Source: Halobacteriales archaeon QS_6_71_20
GTDB lineage: Archaea > Halobacteriota > Halobacteria > Halobacteriales > Haloferacaceae
Length of the DNA: 52,183 nt
Reading direction: 5' to 3'
Assembly: GCA_003020945.1 (NCBI GenBank)
Contig: PXRU01000022.1
Location: forward strand, 1-52,183
Below the pieces are notes generated by a model. That model saw only the letters and a list, made by a program, of their open reading frames with translations, searched no databases and had not been told where the DNA came from. Below, in pieces: positions 17,053-25,305 of this stretch. Numbering within the stretch: the stretch's first letter is position 1; every line of letters starts with the position of its first letter. Made by a program: the position numbers and the translations under genes.

Positions 17053-18356
17053 TCCCCGTCGTCGCTCCCGTTGCCGGCGTACGCCTCCTCGACGGTGACC
17101 GGCTCCGTCGGCGTCACGCCGACCGTCGACACGTCGGTCGACCCCACCTCGACGACCGTGACGACGAACTCGCCGCGCGGCGAGACGGTCCAGAGGACGC
17201 CGTCGCCGCCGGTCGTCCCGGCCTCGACGCTCTCGCCCCCTTCGCGGCCGAGCTTCACGACCGCGTCGACCGGCTCGCCGGTCGCGGGGTCGACGACCGC
17301 GACGCGCAGCGGCCCTCCGGGGAACGTCCGGTTCACGCGCAGGGTGAGATCCAGCGTCCGGGAGACGGCCGGACCCGGCGAGACGCCGGCGAGGTCGACC
17401 CGCTGGTGTTCCATGAACACCCGCTCGGTGCCGCCGCCGACGAACGCGGTGAGCGTCCCGTTGGGGTACGTCAGGTCGAACAGGAACGTCCCGCCGGACC
17501 CCTGGCCGGAGACGGTGCCGCCGGCCGCGTCGTAGATCTCGGGATAGCTCCGCCGCGTCACGTTCTGTGCGGTCCCCTCGTCGATCCCGCCGCCGCCCCG
17601 GTCGTGGCGGTCGGCGCGGAACGTCTCCCGGACGTATCGGTCGTCGGCGACCGTCGAGAGGACGACGCCGCTCTCGGTCGCGGCGACGTACACCCTCGTG
17701 GTGGCCGTCCGGTCGCCGTCGAGCGCGCGCACCGTCCGCTCGCGGACCGGCCCGTCGAACGTCCGCAGGTCGTACAGGAGCGGGAACACCCGGCCGTCGT
17801 CGAGGGTGAACCCCTCGGTCTCGGCGGCCAGATCCGCCAGCAGCTCCACCCGGCTTTCGAGCTCCGCCGCGGACGCCCGGATGCGCGCCAGCTCCACGAG
17901 CAGCTCCTCGGCGGTGATCTCCCCGGCCGCGTAGGCGGCGATCGCCGTCTCCTGTCGGCTGCGCAGCGTGATCGCCTGCTTGTCGACCTCGTTGAGCCCA
18001 TCGAGGATCCGGATCTGGCGCTCCTCGCTCGTGCTCGCGTTCTCGACCCGTTCGCGGACGGCGACCGTCTCGATCCGGGCGGCGGAGGCGTCGGCGCCGA
18101 AGCCGACGGCCGTACCCGCGTCGATCGTCACCGCGTCGACGTCGGCGGCGACGGCGGCGCTGTCGTTCAACGAGAGCACGCGAACCGGGGTCGCGTTGAC
18201 CTGGGTCGCATCCGCGGCGGCCGCGCTCGCCGGCGGCGCGCCGGGTCCGGTCGGACCGACGTCGGCCGACGCCGACCGGTCGGCGGCCGGGAGCGCGCCG
18301 ACGCCGACGGCGGCACACGTCAGGAGGGCCGCGAGGAGGACGGGGATGACTCGCAC
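17049..18356 (-). CDS. Haloarchaeal secreted protein with helical and beta domains (DUF7096-like)
   Basis: 435 residues. A Sec-type signal peptide (MRVIPVLLAALLTCAAVGVG) precedes an Ala/Pro-rich linker. Next comes a domain with VRVLSLNDSAA and a helical, coiled-coil-prone section (about 85-180) rich in Glu/Ala/Leu, then a beta-rich C-terminal half (about 195-420) with NVTRRSYPEIYDAAGG and Ig-like strands ending in an acidic tail. I recall related haloarchaeal families as DUF7096/DUF7094; no function is known. The GTG start at 18356 is supported by a TTTTTTAT box 28 nt upstream. It overlaps the pilin-like gene by 4 nt and is divergent from the membrane-bound regulator gene. Confidence 0.7.
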   Translation of the reverse strand: MRVIPVLLAALLTCAAVGVGALPAADRSASADVGPTGPGAPPASAAAADATQVNATPVRVLSLNDSAAVAADVDAVTIDAGTAVGFGADASAARIETVAVRERVENASTSEERQIRILDGLNEVDKQAITLRSRQETAIAAYAAGEITAEELLVELARIRASAAELESRVELLADLAAETEGFTLDDGRVFPLLYDLRTFDGPVRERTVRALDGDRTATTRVYVAATESGVVLSTVADDRYVRETFRADRHDRGGGGIDEGTAQNVTRRSYPEIYDAAGGTVSGQGSGGTFLFDLTYPNGTLTAFVGGGTERVFMEHQRVDLAGVSPGPAVSRTLDLTLRVNRTFPGGPLRVAVVDPATGEPVDAVVKLGREGGESVEAGTTGGDGVLWTVSPRGEFVVTVVEVGSTDVSTVGVTPTEPVTVEEAYAGNGSDDGE

Positions 18357-18380
18357 GGGACGGGCGTACCGTCCCCTCCG

Positions 18381-18388
18381 ATAAAAAA
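18381..18388 (-). promoter_or_regulatory. TATA box of the secreted-protein/pilin-like unit
   Basis: TTTTTTAT on the minus strand centred about 28 nt before GTG 18356; the most A/T-rich stretch of this divergent intergenic region (18357-18520). Confidence 0.65.
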
Positions 18389-18520
18389 CCGACTCACACG
18401 ACCCGTCGCCGAGCTGACACGCCGACTCACCCCCGCCCGACGGCGCCCGCTCCCGTCGTCACTCCGGTCACTCAGCCGATGGAAAGGATTTTGATGGAAC
18501 GAGCAGACGCCTGCACACAG

Positions 18521-19795
18521 ATGCGGCACGTCGCTCTCCTCGCCACTCTCCTCGTCGTCGCCGCCGTCGCCGGCGCGTCGGTCGCGGCGGCCGGCGCCCC
18601 GGCGAGCGCTCACCCCCGAGCGACGCCGGCCGCAGGCCAGGCGCTCGCCGTCGACGGGGACCGCCTCGCGCTGGCCGTCGGCCCTCCGCGAACGAACTTC
18701 ACCGTCTCGTTGCGGGCGGACGGGAGCGCACGGTGGACCGTCGCGACGCGGCTCCCCCTGGAGGACGACGCAGACCGGGCGGCGTTTCGCGAGTACGCCG
18801 AGTCGTACGAGCGGGGCGACGCGGGCGGACCGTCGGTCGACCCCTTCCGGAACGCCGCGGCCGAGGCCGCCGACGCCACGGACCGCGAGATGGCCGTCGG
18901 ACGAGTGAATCGGAGCTCGACGCTCCACGACGACTCGGGCGTCCTCCGGCTGCGGTTCACCTGGACCGGCTTCCTCGCGTCCGGCGACGACGGGGCGCTC
19001 GTCCTCGGCGACGCCTTCCGCACGCCGGGCGACGGCACGTGGTTCGGCTCGCTGGCGGCGTCCCAGCGGCTCGTCATCGAGCCGCCGGAGAACTACGAGG
19101 TGAGCGACGTCTCCCAGGGGTTCAGCTACTCGATCAGCGACCGCCGGATCGTCGCCGAGGGGCCCCAGACGTTCGAGCCGGGCGACATCGAGGTGGCGTA
19201 CGACCCCGGCGCGGCCCCCGGCGGCGCGGTCCCGCCCGGGCTGTTGGTCGGCGCCGGGGCGGTCCTGCTCGTCCTCCTCGCGGCGCTGGCCTACCGGCGC
19301 GGCGGCGTCGGCTCCGACGGCACGACCGTCGGCGGCGCGCTCGCCGGCGCCGGGGCCGGCTCCGCAACCGACGCGCCCGACGGGGACCGCGAGGGGACCG
19401 CCGCCGGCCCGGACGACCCCGCCCCCGCGTCCGGGAAGGGGCGCTCGCTCGCGTCGAACGGACGCGGCGACAGCGCGACCGGCCGGAGCGACGGCGAGAC
19501 GGCCGTCGCGGGGCGGCCGGAGGAGCCGGATCTTGAGCTGCTGTCCGACGAGGAGCGCGTCGAGCGCCTGCTCGAACGGGAGGGCGGCCGGATGCGTCAG
19601 GCGAACATCGTCTCCGAGACGGGCTGGTCGGACGCGAAGGTGTCGCAGCTCCTGTCGGCGATGGCCGACGAGGGGCGCGTCGAGAAGCTCCGCCTGGGTC
19701 GGGAGAACCTCATCTCGCTGGCCGACGACGAGGCGGCCGCGGACTCGGACCCCGCGGACGACGACCGCGCCGGGGGCGACGCGTCGCGTCGGTAG
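18521..19795 (+). CDS. Membrane-bound winged-helix regulator with extracytoplasmic domain
   Basis: 424 residues with the order: signal peptide (1-25, MRHVALLATLLVVAAVAGAS), extracytoplasmic beta-rich domain (about 38-230), one transmembrane helix (about 238-260, GLLVGAGAVLLVLLAALAY), a long Gly/Asp/Ser linker (262-335) and a C-terminal winged helix-turn-helix (about 342-405) with REGGRMRQANIVSETGWSD, KVSQLLSAM and EKLRLGRENLISL. This is a one-component architecture in which an outside domain could signal through the membrane to a DNA-binding domain; haloarchaeal families of this kind are catalogued (I recall DUF7345/DUF7343). ATG 18494 and 18479 are alternative starts. It is divergent from the secreted-protein operon, a natural target. 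Confidence 0.75.
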   Translation: MRHVALLATLLVVAAVAGASVAAAGAPASAHPRATPAAGQALAVDGDRLALAVGPPRTNFTVSLRADGSARWTVATRLPLEDDADRAAFREYAESYERGDAGGPSVDPFRNAAAEAADATDREMAVGRVNRSSTLHDDSGVLRLRFTWTGFLASGDDGALVLGDAFRTPGDGTWFGSLAASQRLVIEPPENYEVSDVSQGFSYSISDRRIVAEGPQTFEPGDIEVAYDPGAAPGGAVPPGLLVGAGAVLLVLLAALAYRRGGVGSDGTTVGGALAGAGAGSATDAPDGDREGTAAGPDDPAPASGKGRSLASNGRGDSATGRSDGETAVAGRPEEPDLELLSDEERVERLLEREGGRMRQANIVSETGWSDAKVSQLLSAMADEGRVEKLRLGRENLISLADDEAAADSDPADDDRAGGDASRR

Positions 19796-19886
19796 CCGCC
19801 GGCCTCGCCGTGACGGCCTCGCCGTGGTTGCCCGGGAGGCCGTTCTCCCGGCCGGACGCGGGGCCGGCGTCCCGTCTTTCCGAAAC

Positions 19887-19894
19887 TGTTTACC
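19887..19894 (+). promoter_or_regulatory. TATA-like box of etfBA
   Basis: TGTTTACC centred 28-29 nt upstream of the etfB ATG at 19919; expected promoter of the two-gene etfBA operon. Confidence 0.5.
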
Positions 19895-19918
19895 CCCGAC
19901 CGCGGCAACCTTTGCGTC

Positions 19919-20710
19919 ATGAAGATCCTCGTCACGGTCAAGGAGGTCGCGGAGGCGGCCGACGACTTCGAGATCGAGGGGACCGACATCGGGGAGCGGT
20001 TCCTCGATTACGACCTCAACGAGTGGGACGACTACGCCGTCGAGGCGGGCGTCCAGCTCTCGGAGGCGTACGACGACGTGGAGGTCGTCTCGGCCACGAT
20101 CGGCCCCGAGCGCTCCGAGGAGACGATCCGGATGGCGCTGGCGAAGGGCGTCGACCGCGCGGTCCGCGTGTGGGACGACGAGATCGAGTCGGCGGAGCCG
20201 GACGTCGCGGCGAAGACGCGGCTGTTCGCCGCGGTCGTCGCGGAGGAGGAGCCCGACCTCGTGCTCACGGGCGTGCAGGCGGCCGACGACGGCTTCGGCG
20301 CCACCGGCGTCTCGCTGGCCGACGAGATCGGCTTCGACTGGGCGGCCGTCGTCAACAGCCTCGACACCGACGACGACCTCTCGACGGCGCACGTCCACCG
20401 CGAGCTGGAGGGCGGCGTCGAGGAACTCACCGACGTCGACCTCCCCGCGGTGCTCACGATCCAGACGGGGGTGAACGAGCCGCGCTACGCCAGCCTCCGC
20501 GGCATCCGCCAGGCACAGAGCAAGGAGATCGCCGAGTACGGACTCGACGACCTGGGACTGGACGCCGACGCGGTCGCCTCGCCGATCGCCCGCACCGAGA
20601 TGTACGAGCCGGAGACGGAGTCGGACGCGACGTACTTCGACGGGAGCGCCGACGAGCAGGCCGCACAGCTGGCCGACGTCCTCCGGACCGAGGGGGTGGT
20701 GTCGGAATGA
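19919..20710 (+). CDS. etfB: Electron transfer flavoprotein subunit beta
   Basis: 263 residues, normal length for EtfB/FixA. The opening MKILVTVKEVAEAADDFEI, the YDLNEWDDYAVEAGVQL region and RSEETIRMALAKGVDRAVRV are standard for the adenine-nucleotide-binding beta subunit, and the signature VVNSLD...LTIQTGVNEPRYASLRG is present. With EtfA it forms the FAD-containing heterodimer that passes electrons from acyl-CoA or other dehydrogenases to the respiratory chain. It overlaps etfA by 4 nt (ATGA). No fixC/fixX partner genes are adjacent, so the quinone oxidoreductase must be encoded elsewhere. Confidence 0.95.
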   Translation: MKILVTVKEVAEAADDFEIEGTDIGERFLDYDLNEWDDYAVEAGVQLSEAYDDVEVVSATIGPERSEETIRMALAKGVDRAVRVWDDEIESAEPDVAAKTRLFAAVVAEEEPDLVLTGVQAADDGFGATGVSLADEIGFDWAAVVNSLDTDDDLSTAHVHRELEGGVEELTDVDLPAVLTIQTGVNEPRYASLRGIRQAQSKEIAEYGLDDLGLDADAVASPIARTEMYEPETESDATYFDGSADEQAAQLADVLRTEGVVSE

Positions 20711-21660
20711 GCGACGTGCTCGCCGTCGCCGACCACCGCCGCGGGAAGCTGCGCGACGTGAGCCGGGAGCTGGTCACCGCCGGCCGGGCGCTGGCCGACG
20801 ACCTGGGCGGGAAGCTCCACGTGGCCGTCATCGCGGGCGACGTGGAGGCGTTCGCCGACCGCCTCTCGCTCGCGGGCGTCGACACGGTCCACACGGTCGA
20901 CGCGACCGCCGAGTTCAACCACGACCTGTTCGCCGGCGCGACCGCGGCGCTGTTCGAGGCGGTGTCGCCGACGGCGCTGCTCGTCCCCAACTCGGTCAAC
21001 GGGCTGGACTACGCGCCCGCGGTCGCGAACCGCCTCGACCTCCCGCTGGTGGCCGACGCGGTCGACCTCTCGTACGACGGCGGACTGGTGGCGACCCGGG
21101 AGATGTACGGCTCGAAGGTGGAGACGACCGTCGAGGTGAGCGAGGAGCCGTTCGCCGTCACGGTCCGGGGCGGCGAGTGGCCCGCCGCGGAGGAGCCGGC
21201 CGAGGCGTCGATCGAGCCGTTCGACTACGAGTTCGACGAGAGCGCGTCCGGCGCCCGCGTGCAGGGGTACGAGGAGGTCGGCGCCGGCGACGTCGACATC
21301 GCCGACGCGGAGTTCCTCGTCTCCGTCGGCCGCGGCATCGAGGAGGAGGAGAACCTCGAACTGATCGAGGAGCTCGTCGAGGTCACCGGGGCGACGCTGT
21401 CGTCGTCGCGGCCGATCGTCGACAACGGCTGGCTGCCGAAGAACCGCCAGGTCGGCCAGTCCGGCAAGCAGGTGACGCCCGACGTCTACCTCGCGATCGG
21501 CATCTCCGGGGCCGTCCAACACGTCGCCGGCATGAAGGGCGCGGAGACGATCATCGCGGTCAACACCGACCCCAACGCGCCCGTCTTCGACGTCGCCGAC
21601 TACGGGATCGTCGGCGACCTCTTCGACGTCGTGCCGGCGCTCGTCGAGGAGTTCGCGTAG
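20707..21660 (+). CDS. etfA: Electron transfer flavoprotein subunit alpha
   Basis: 317 residues. The C-terminal FAD-binding domain (about 195-317) is intact: VSVGRGIEEEENLELI, SSSRPIVDNGWLPKNRQVGQ, SGKQVTPDVYLAIGISGAVQ and HVAGMKGAETIIAVNTDP are in the usual order. The N-terminal half has the Rossmann-like EtfA fold. It starts with ATG 20707 inside the etfB stop (ATGA), so the two are translated together at 1:1. Together they form the cytoplasmic electron carrier for beta-oxidation-type dehydrogenases. Nothing unusual is seen. Confidence 0.95.
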   Translation: MSDVLAVADHRRGKLRDVSRELVTAGRALADDLGGKLHVAVIAGDVEAFADRLSLAGVDTVHTVDATAEFNHDLFAGATAALFEAVSPTALLVPNSVNGLDYAPAVANRLDLPLVADAVDLSYDGGLVATREMYGSKVETTVEVSEEPFAVTVRGGEWPAAEEPAEASIEPFDYEFDESASGARVQGYEEVGAGDVDIADAEFLVSVGRGIEEEENLELIEELVEVTGATLSSSRPIVDNGWLPKNRQVGQSGKQVTPDVYLAIGISGAVQHVAGMKGAETIIAVNTDPNAPVFDVADYGIVGDLFDVVPALVEEFA

Positions 21661-21684
21661 GCGCGGCGTCGCCGACCGCGCAAC

Positions 21685-22062
21685 TCAGTCCGAGAGGAAG
21701 GCGGTGACGTCGGTCGAGGAGACCATCCCCACGTAGTCGTCGTCGACGACGGGGAGGTGTTTGATGCCGTACGTCGTCATCATCTCGGCGACCTCCTCCA
21801 TGTAGAGATCCGGGGTGACGGTCTCGACGTCGGTCGTCATCAGGTCCGACACCTGAAGCTGTGTGACGTCGCGCCCGTCGGCGACGGCGTCGATCACGTC
21901 GGAGCTACTGACGATCGCCCGCGGGGACGTCAGGACGACCAGCGCGTTGACCTCCCTCTCCCGCATCTTCCGTGCCGCCTCCTGTGCGGTCGCGTCCGTC
22001 TCGATCGTCTCAAGCGGTGACGACATCACGTCACTGACCGTCTTCCCGTCGCCGGTGCTCAT
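21685..22062 (-). CDS. Two-CBS-domain protein
   Basis: 125 residues formed by one CBS pair: the first unit (about 8-60) has VSDVMSSPLETIETDATAQE and the second (about 68-123) has VSDLMTTDVETVTPDLYMEE, GIKHLPVVDDDYVGMVSSTD. Such stand-alone Bateman modules bind adenine nucleotides and act as energy sensors or regulators of partner proteins. The partner is unknown here. ATG 22062 is chosen; the frame upstream runs into the pyrimidine-rich tract and is Arg/Glu low-complexity. It converges with etfA. Confidence 0.85.
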   Translation of the reverse strand: MSTGDGKTVSDVMSSPLETIETDATAQEAARKMREREVNALVVLTSPRAIVSSSDVIDAVADGRDVTQLQVSDLMTTDVETVTPDLYMEEVAEMMTTYGIKHLPVVDDDYVGMVSSTDVTAFLSD

Positions 22063-22100
22063 ACGCACACGAACGGAAACCGGGGGTATGGATGTTTCCC

Positions 22101-22196
22101 CTAACCCCCCTCCCTCCCTTCTCATCTCCTCTCTCCCTCTCTTCTCATCTCCCCTCCTTCTCCCTCCCTTCTCATCTCCTCTCTTCTCTTCCCCCC
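22101..22196. repeat. Polypyrimidine/polypurine tract with repeats
   Basis: About 95 nt of almost pure C/T on the plus strand in the leader between the divergent CBS and geranylgeranyl-diphosphate synthase genes. TCCCTCCCTTCTCATCTCCT plus CTC occurs at 22111-22133 and again, 50 nt on, at 22161-22183; a shorter TTCTCATCTCC is at 22142-22152. It is not coding. It may form triplex (H-DNA) structure or have grown by slippage. Confidence 0.75.
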
Positions 22197-22333
22197 AGCC
22201 ACGCCTCTCCCCCGACAGCCGAGGCGTGCCCGGCACGGCGAGAGGGGGCGCACCGTCGCGGCCGGCGGGTCCGCGTCGAGGCGGCTACCGTGTTCCGGTA
22301 CGCTCTTTTCCGCGCGGTCCCGCCGATCGGTCA

Positions 22334-23176
22334 ATGGAGTACCTGGAGCGTCGGGTGGCGATGGCCGACGAGCGCCTCGCGGAGGTGACGGCCGCCGTCG
22401 AGCCGGCCGAACTCTCCGAGGAGCTCGAACACGTCGCCCTCGCGGGCGGCAAACGGGTCCGTCCCACGGTGACGATGCTCGCCTGTGAGGCCGCCGGCGG
22501 CGACCCCGAGGACGCGCTCGATTTCGCCGTCGGCGTCGAGCTCGTCCACAACGCCTCGCTGGTGGTCGACGACATCATCGACCGCTCGGACGTGCGCCGC
22601 GGAACGCCCAGCGCGTGGGCGGAGTTCGGTTACGGCCCCGCGATCGTCGCCTCCGACGGCCTGCTCGGCGAGGCGTTCGCGCTGTTCTCGGCCGACGAGC
22701 GCGCGATGCAGGTCGTCGCCGAGGCGATGGTCGAACTCGGCGAGGGGGAGGCGACCGAGCTGGCCTCGAAGCCGTCGAACGAGGCGGAGTACATGACGCT
22801 GGCGCGCCGGAAGACGGGGGCGCTGTTTCGCGCGGCCGCCGAACTCGGCGCGGTCGCGGCCGACGCCGACGGCTTCACCGTCGAGGCGTTCGGCGACTAC
22901 GCCGAGCGGGTCGGCGTCGCCTTCCAGATCCGCGACGACGTGCTCGACACCACCGCCGACGCCGACGACCTCGGCAAGCCCACCGGCGTCGACGAGGCCG
23001 TCGACCGCCCGTCGCTGCTGCAGGTGACGGACCTCTCACCCGAGGAGGCCGACCGGCGCGCCCGCGACCAGGCCGACGCCGCGCTGGAGGCGCTGGAGAC
23101 GGCGGGGATCGGGGAGTCGAACGCCCGGGGGTATCTGCGGGACTTGGCGGAGTTCGTGGTCGTGCGGGAACGATAG
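22334..23176 (+). CDS. Polyprenyl (geranylgeranyl) diphosphate synthase
   Basis: 280 residues. Both aspartate-rich motifs of trans-prenyltransferases are intact: DDIID (79-83, in SLVVDDIIDRSDVRRG) and DDVLD (201-205, in FQIRDDVLDTTAD), and GGKRVRP (38-44) binds isopentenyl diphosphate. The enzyme builds C20 (or C25) prenyl diphosphate for archaeal ether lipids and carotenoids. At 280 residues it is shorter than the classical IdsA and could be a paralogue with another chain length. ATG 22334 has a CTCTTTTCC element about 27 nt upstream. The upstream region holds the pyrimidine tract. Confidence 0.9.
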   Translation: MEYLERRVAMADERLAEVTAAVEPAELSEELEHVALAGGKRVRPTVTMLACEAAGGDPEDALDFAVGVELVHNASLVVDDIIDRSDVRRGTPSAWAEFGYGPAIVASDGLLGEAFALFSADERAMQVVAEAMVELGEGEATELASKPSNEAEYMTLARRKTGALFRAAAELGAVAADADGFTVEAFGDYAERVGVAFQIRDDVLDTTADADDLGKPTGVDEAVDRPSLLQVTDLSPEEADRRARDQADAALEALETAGIGESNARGYLRDLAEFVVVRER

Positions 23177-23400
23177 CCAGCGACGGAGCGTGCGCGGTCG
23201 CGGATCCCCTATCGGAGTTACACGGAACGACTCGCATCCGAACAGAGGGAGGTCCGAGTGATAGATGCAGGTGAACGACTTAGCGCAGGAGATCGTGACC
23301 TATCCATCAATCGGTAAGTAACCCGTGCAAGATCTAAAGATTACAGTCAGCAGAGCGACCCCGTTTCCTCCATTATTACAGCGGGATCGCTGTAGTCGAA
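23177..23400. other. AT-richer intergenic segment
   Basis: No gene of normal size. The base composition drops sharply in GC compared with both sides. A short frame of 18 codons (23265-23321) is open but too short to support. An inverted repeat CAGCGGGATCGCTG near 23380 could end the converging TrkA-like transcript. Confidence 0.5.
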
Positions 23401-24054
23401 TTACTCTCCCCGAAACGCAGAAATAACGGAGTCTGCGGCGTTAGGATCAGCTGCGACGATATACTGTTCGCCGGCCTCCAGTCGCGTTTCAGAGGTGGCT
23501 GTCCGCTCTCCCCCGGCTCCGGAAATCACGAGACTGCCTCCGGGAAGATCGATATCGGCGAGACGTTGTTCCGCCACCGTCGAATCGGCGGCAACGCGGA
23601 TATCGAACACTTCCATCTCACCAGTAACCTCTTCGAATGTTCGCACATCATTCCCACTAAGTGCGTTCACTGCGGTTTTGACGCTTGCACGCTCGGGGAA
23701 CACGACCTCATCAACGAGCTGTTTGTATTCGTCGGTATCGGAATTAGTGATACGCGCGACCGTTCGGATATCCGGTTGAAACGTTCTCGCAGCCAAGCAG
23801 ACTGCGAGATTAGTGCTGTCGCTGTCTGTCAGCGCGCCGATAACGGTCGTGTCGTCCGTGAGAGCACTCGACAGTACGGCTGGATTTGTCGCGTCACCTC
23901 TCACCGTAGTGATGCCGTCCGACTCCTCCTCGTCCAACTGATCCGGATCCTTTTCAATAATCGTCACCTCGCTTCTGCGCTGTGTGAAAAATTGAGCGAC
24001 TCGAAAACCAACGCGTCCACCGCCAGCGATTACTATCTGACTATTGTTACCCAT
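23401..24054 (-). CDS. TrkA-N (RCK) domain NAD-binding protein in a low-GC island
   Basis: 217 residues. A Rossmann fold starts at once: SQIVIAGGGRVGFRVAQFF with GxGxxG-type motif, then VTIIEKDPDQL, followed by GDATNPAVL, an RCK_N/TrkA-N pattern. The C-terminal 80 residues (from about 135) look like a TrkA_C domain with VAEQRLADIDLPGGSLVISG. Proteins with one N and one C domain regulate K+ uptake by binding NAD(H) or ATP. No TrkH channel is adjacent. The gene is much less GC-rich and has visibly different codon use from its neighbours, a sign of recent transfer. ATG 24054 is preferred; ATG 24060 is two codons upstream. TTTTTAAT about 28 nt upstream is a TATA candidate. Confidence 0.8.
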   Translation of the reverse strand: MGNNSQIVIAGGGRVGFRVAQFFTQRRSEVTIIEKDPDQLDEEESDGITTVRGDATNPAVLSSALTDDTTVIGALTDSDSTNLAVCLAARTFQPDIRTVARITNSDTDEYKQLVDEVVFPERASVKTAVNALSGNDVRTFEEVTGEMEVFDIRVAADSTVAEQRLADIDLPGGSLVISGAGGERTATSETRLEAGEQYIVAADPNAADSVISAFRGE

Positions 24055-24060
24055 ACACAT

Positions 24061-24438
24061 TGGATACGGTAACGCACATTAAAAACTACCCCTTGATTAG
24101 GAGAAGCGGGCCACCGAGTCGAAACCAGCGGTGCTGGCTATGTGTGTTGTACTTTGCGTGGCGCTCTGAACATCACACGAAAGTGGTAGGTACCTTGGCG
24201 GTCAATACACAGTCGCCATTCACCGGATAGTTCACGGCATCCCGTGGGAAGGCAGGATCGGTCGAGCCGTGGTGGAACCACGATCACTCCTGCGGAGTCA
24301 CTACGCACTGTACCGCGAGCGAGCCAGCCGCTAGGCTGGCGAGCGAGCGGCCTTTTGACATGAACGGGTTTTCGCCGAGCGGTTCCCGCAGCGCTCGCCG
24401 AAGGCGAGCGTGAGGAAACCCGAGGCGAAAAGAGGTTC
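24061..24438. other. Gene-free region with three adjacent hairpins
   Basis: 378 nt without a supported gene. The first part (24061-24240) is AT-richer and belongs to the low-GC island. The second part has perfect small stem-loops: CGTGGT/ACCACG (24268-24282), ACTCC/GGAGT (24286-24298) and GCCAGCC-GCTA-GGCTGGC (24323-24340, with further CCGC/GCGG pairing outside). It lies downstream of korB. It could be a decayed mobile-element end or a structured 3' region. I see no transposase remains. Confidence 0.55.
24268..24340. other. Cluster of three stem-loops downstream of korB
   Basis: Stems CGTGGT/ACCACG (24268-24282), ACTCC/GGAGT (24286-24298), GCCAGCC/GGCTGGC (24323-24340). Compact, perfect stems next to each other, on the transcript side of korB if read on the minus strand. 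Confidence 0.55.
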
Positions 24439-25305
24439 CTAGTAGAACTCCCGAACCAGGTCCATCGCGCCCTCGGGGGCGCCGGACTCGTCGATGTCGC
24501 TCATGTCGGCGTCCAGCCCGTGGGTCCGCTCGTACGACCGGGAGTCCTCGTCCCGGTAGAGCACGCCCATGTACTCCTTGTCGGCGTCGAGCACCTTCTC
24601 CTTGGCCGCCTCGCGGTCGGTCGGGTCGTAATCCGTCTCCGCTAGGTCCACGAGGGAGTCGCGGAAGTAGTCGTACGTGTCGACGTCGTTGAACGTGACG
24701 CACGGCGAGAACACGTTGACGAAGCCGAAGCCGTCGTGCTCGATGGCCTGCCGGACGATCTCCTGGTGGCGCAGGGCGTCGCTGGAGAACGACTGTGCGA
24801 TAAACGTCGCGCCCGACGCGAGCGCGAGCGCGAGCGGGTTGACCGGGGGCTGCTTGGGGCCGTCGGGCGTCGTCGCGGTCTCGAAGTCCTCCCGCGAGGT
24901 CGGCGAGGCCTGCCCCTTCGTCAGCCCGTAGATGCGGTTGTCCATCACGACGTAGCTCATGTCGACGTTGCGGCGGACGGCGTGGACGAAGTGGCCCGCG
25001 CCGATGGAGTAGCCGTCGCCGTCGCCGCCCGCGACCATCACCTCGAGGTCGGGGTTGGCCATCTTCACGCCCGTGCCGACCGGAAGCGCGCGGCCGTGGA
25101 CGCCGTGGATCGCGTAGCTGTGCATATACGTGCCGATCTTGCCCGAACAGCCGATGCCGGCGACGACGAAGGTGTTGTCGGGGTCGTTGCCCGTCTCCGC
25201 CAGCGCCTTCATCATGCCGTTCATCGTCCCGAAGTCGCCGCAGCCGGGACACCACGTGGGCTGTTTGTCGGATTTGAAGTCGGTGAACCTGACCTGGGAA
25301 CTCAT
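24439..25305 (-). CDS. korB: 2-oxoacid:ferredoxin oxidoreductase subunit beta
   Basis: 288 residues. Thiamine-diphosphate binding features are clear: WCPGCGDFGTMNGMMKAL (17-34), GIGCSGKIGTYMHSY, then GGDGDGYSIGAGHF and DNRIYGLTKGQASPT. The Cys-rich CPGCG and the single GIGCS Cys help hold the iron-sulphur cluster. With KorA it oxidatively decarboxylates 2-oxoglutarate (or pyruvate/another 2-oxoacid) to acyl-CoA with ferredoxin as acceptor, in the cytoplasm. The ATG overlaps the korA stop by 4 nt (ATGA). The 2-oxoglutarate assignment follows the haloarchaeal two-subunit enzymes; substrate is not proven by sequence. Confidence 0.93.
   Translation of the reverse strand: MSSQVRFTDFKSDKQPTWCPGCGDFGTMNGMMKALAETGNDPDNTFVVAGIGCSGKIGTYMHSYAIHGVHGRALPVGTGVKMANPDLEVMVAGGDGDGYSIGAGHFVHAVRRNVDMSYVVMDNRIYGLTKGQASPTSREDFETATTPDGPKQPPVNPLALALASGATFIAQSFSSDALRHQEIVRQAIEHDGFGFVNVFSPCVTFNDVDTYDYFRDSLVDLAETDYDPTDREAAKEKVLDADKEYMGVLYRDEDSRSYERTHGLDADMSDIDESGAPEGAMDLVREFY

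Noticed and set aside
22081..22236. N-terminal extension of the CBS protein through the pyrimidine tract
   Set aside because: The translated residues would be repetitive Arg/Glu/Gly encoded by the repeat. The ATG at 22062 gives the normal CBS size.
23265..23321. Short frame of 18 codons starting MQVNDLAQEIVTYPSIGK
   Set aside because: The start slightly resembles an M20-type peptidase N-terminus, but it stops after 18 codons and nothing matching follows in other frames. It may be a remnant in the low-GC island, not a supported gene.
24061..24438. Reading the hairpin-rich region as SRP or RNase P RNA
   Set aside because: None of their conserved core sequences could be recognised, and the length is limited by korB and the TrkA-like gene.
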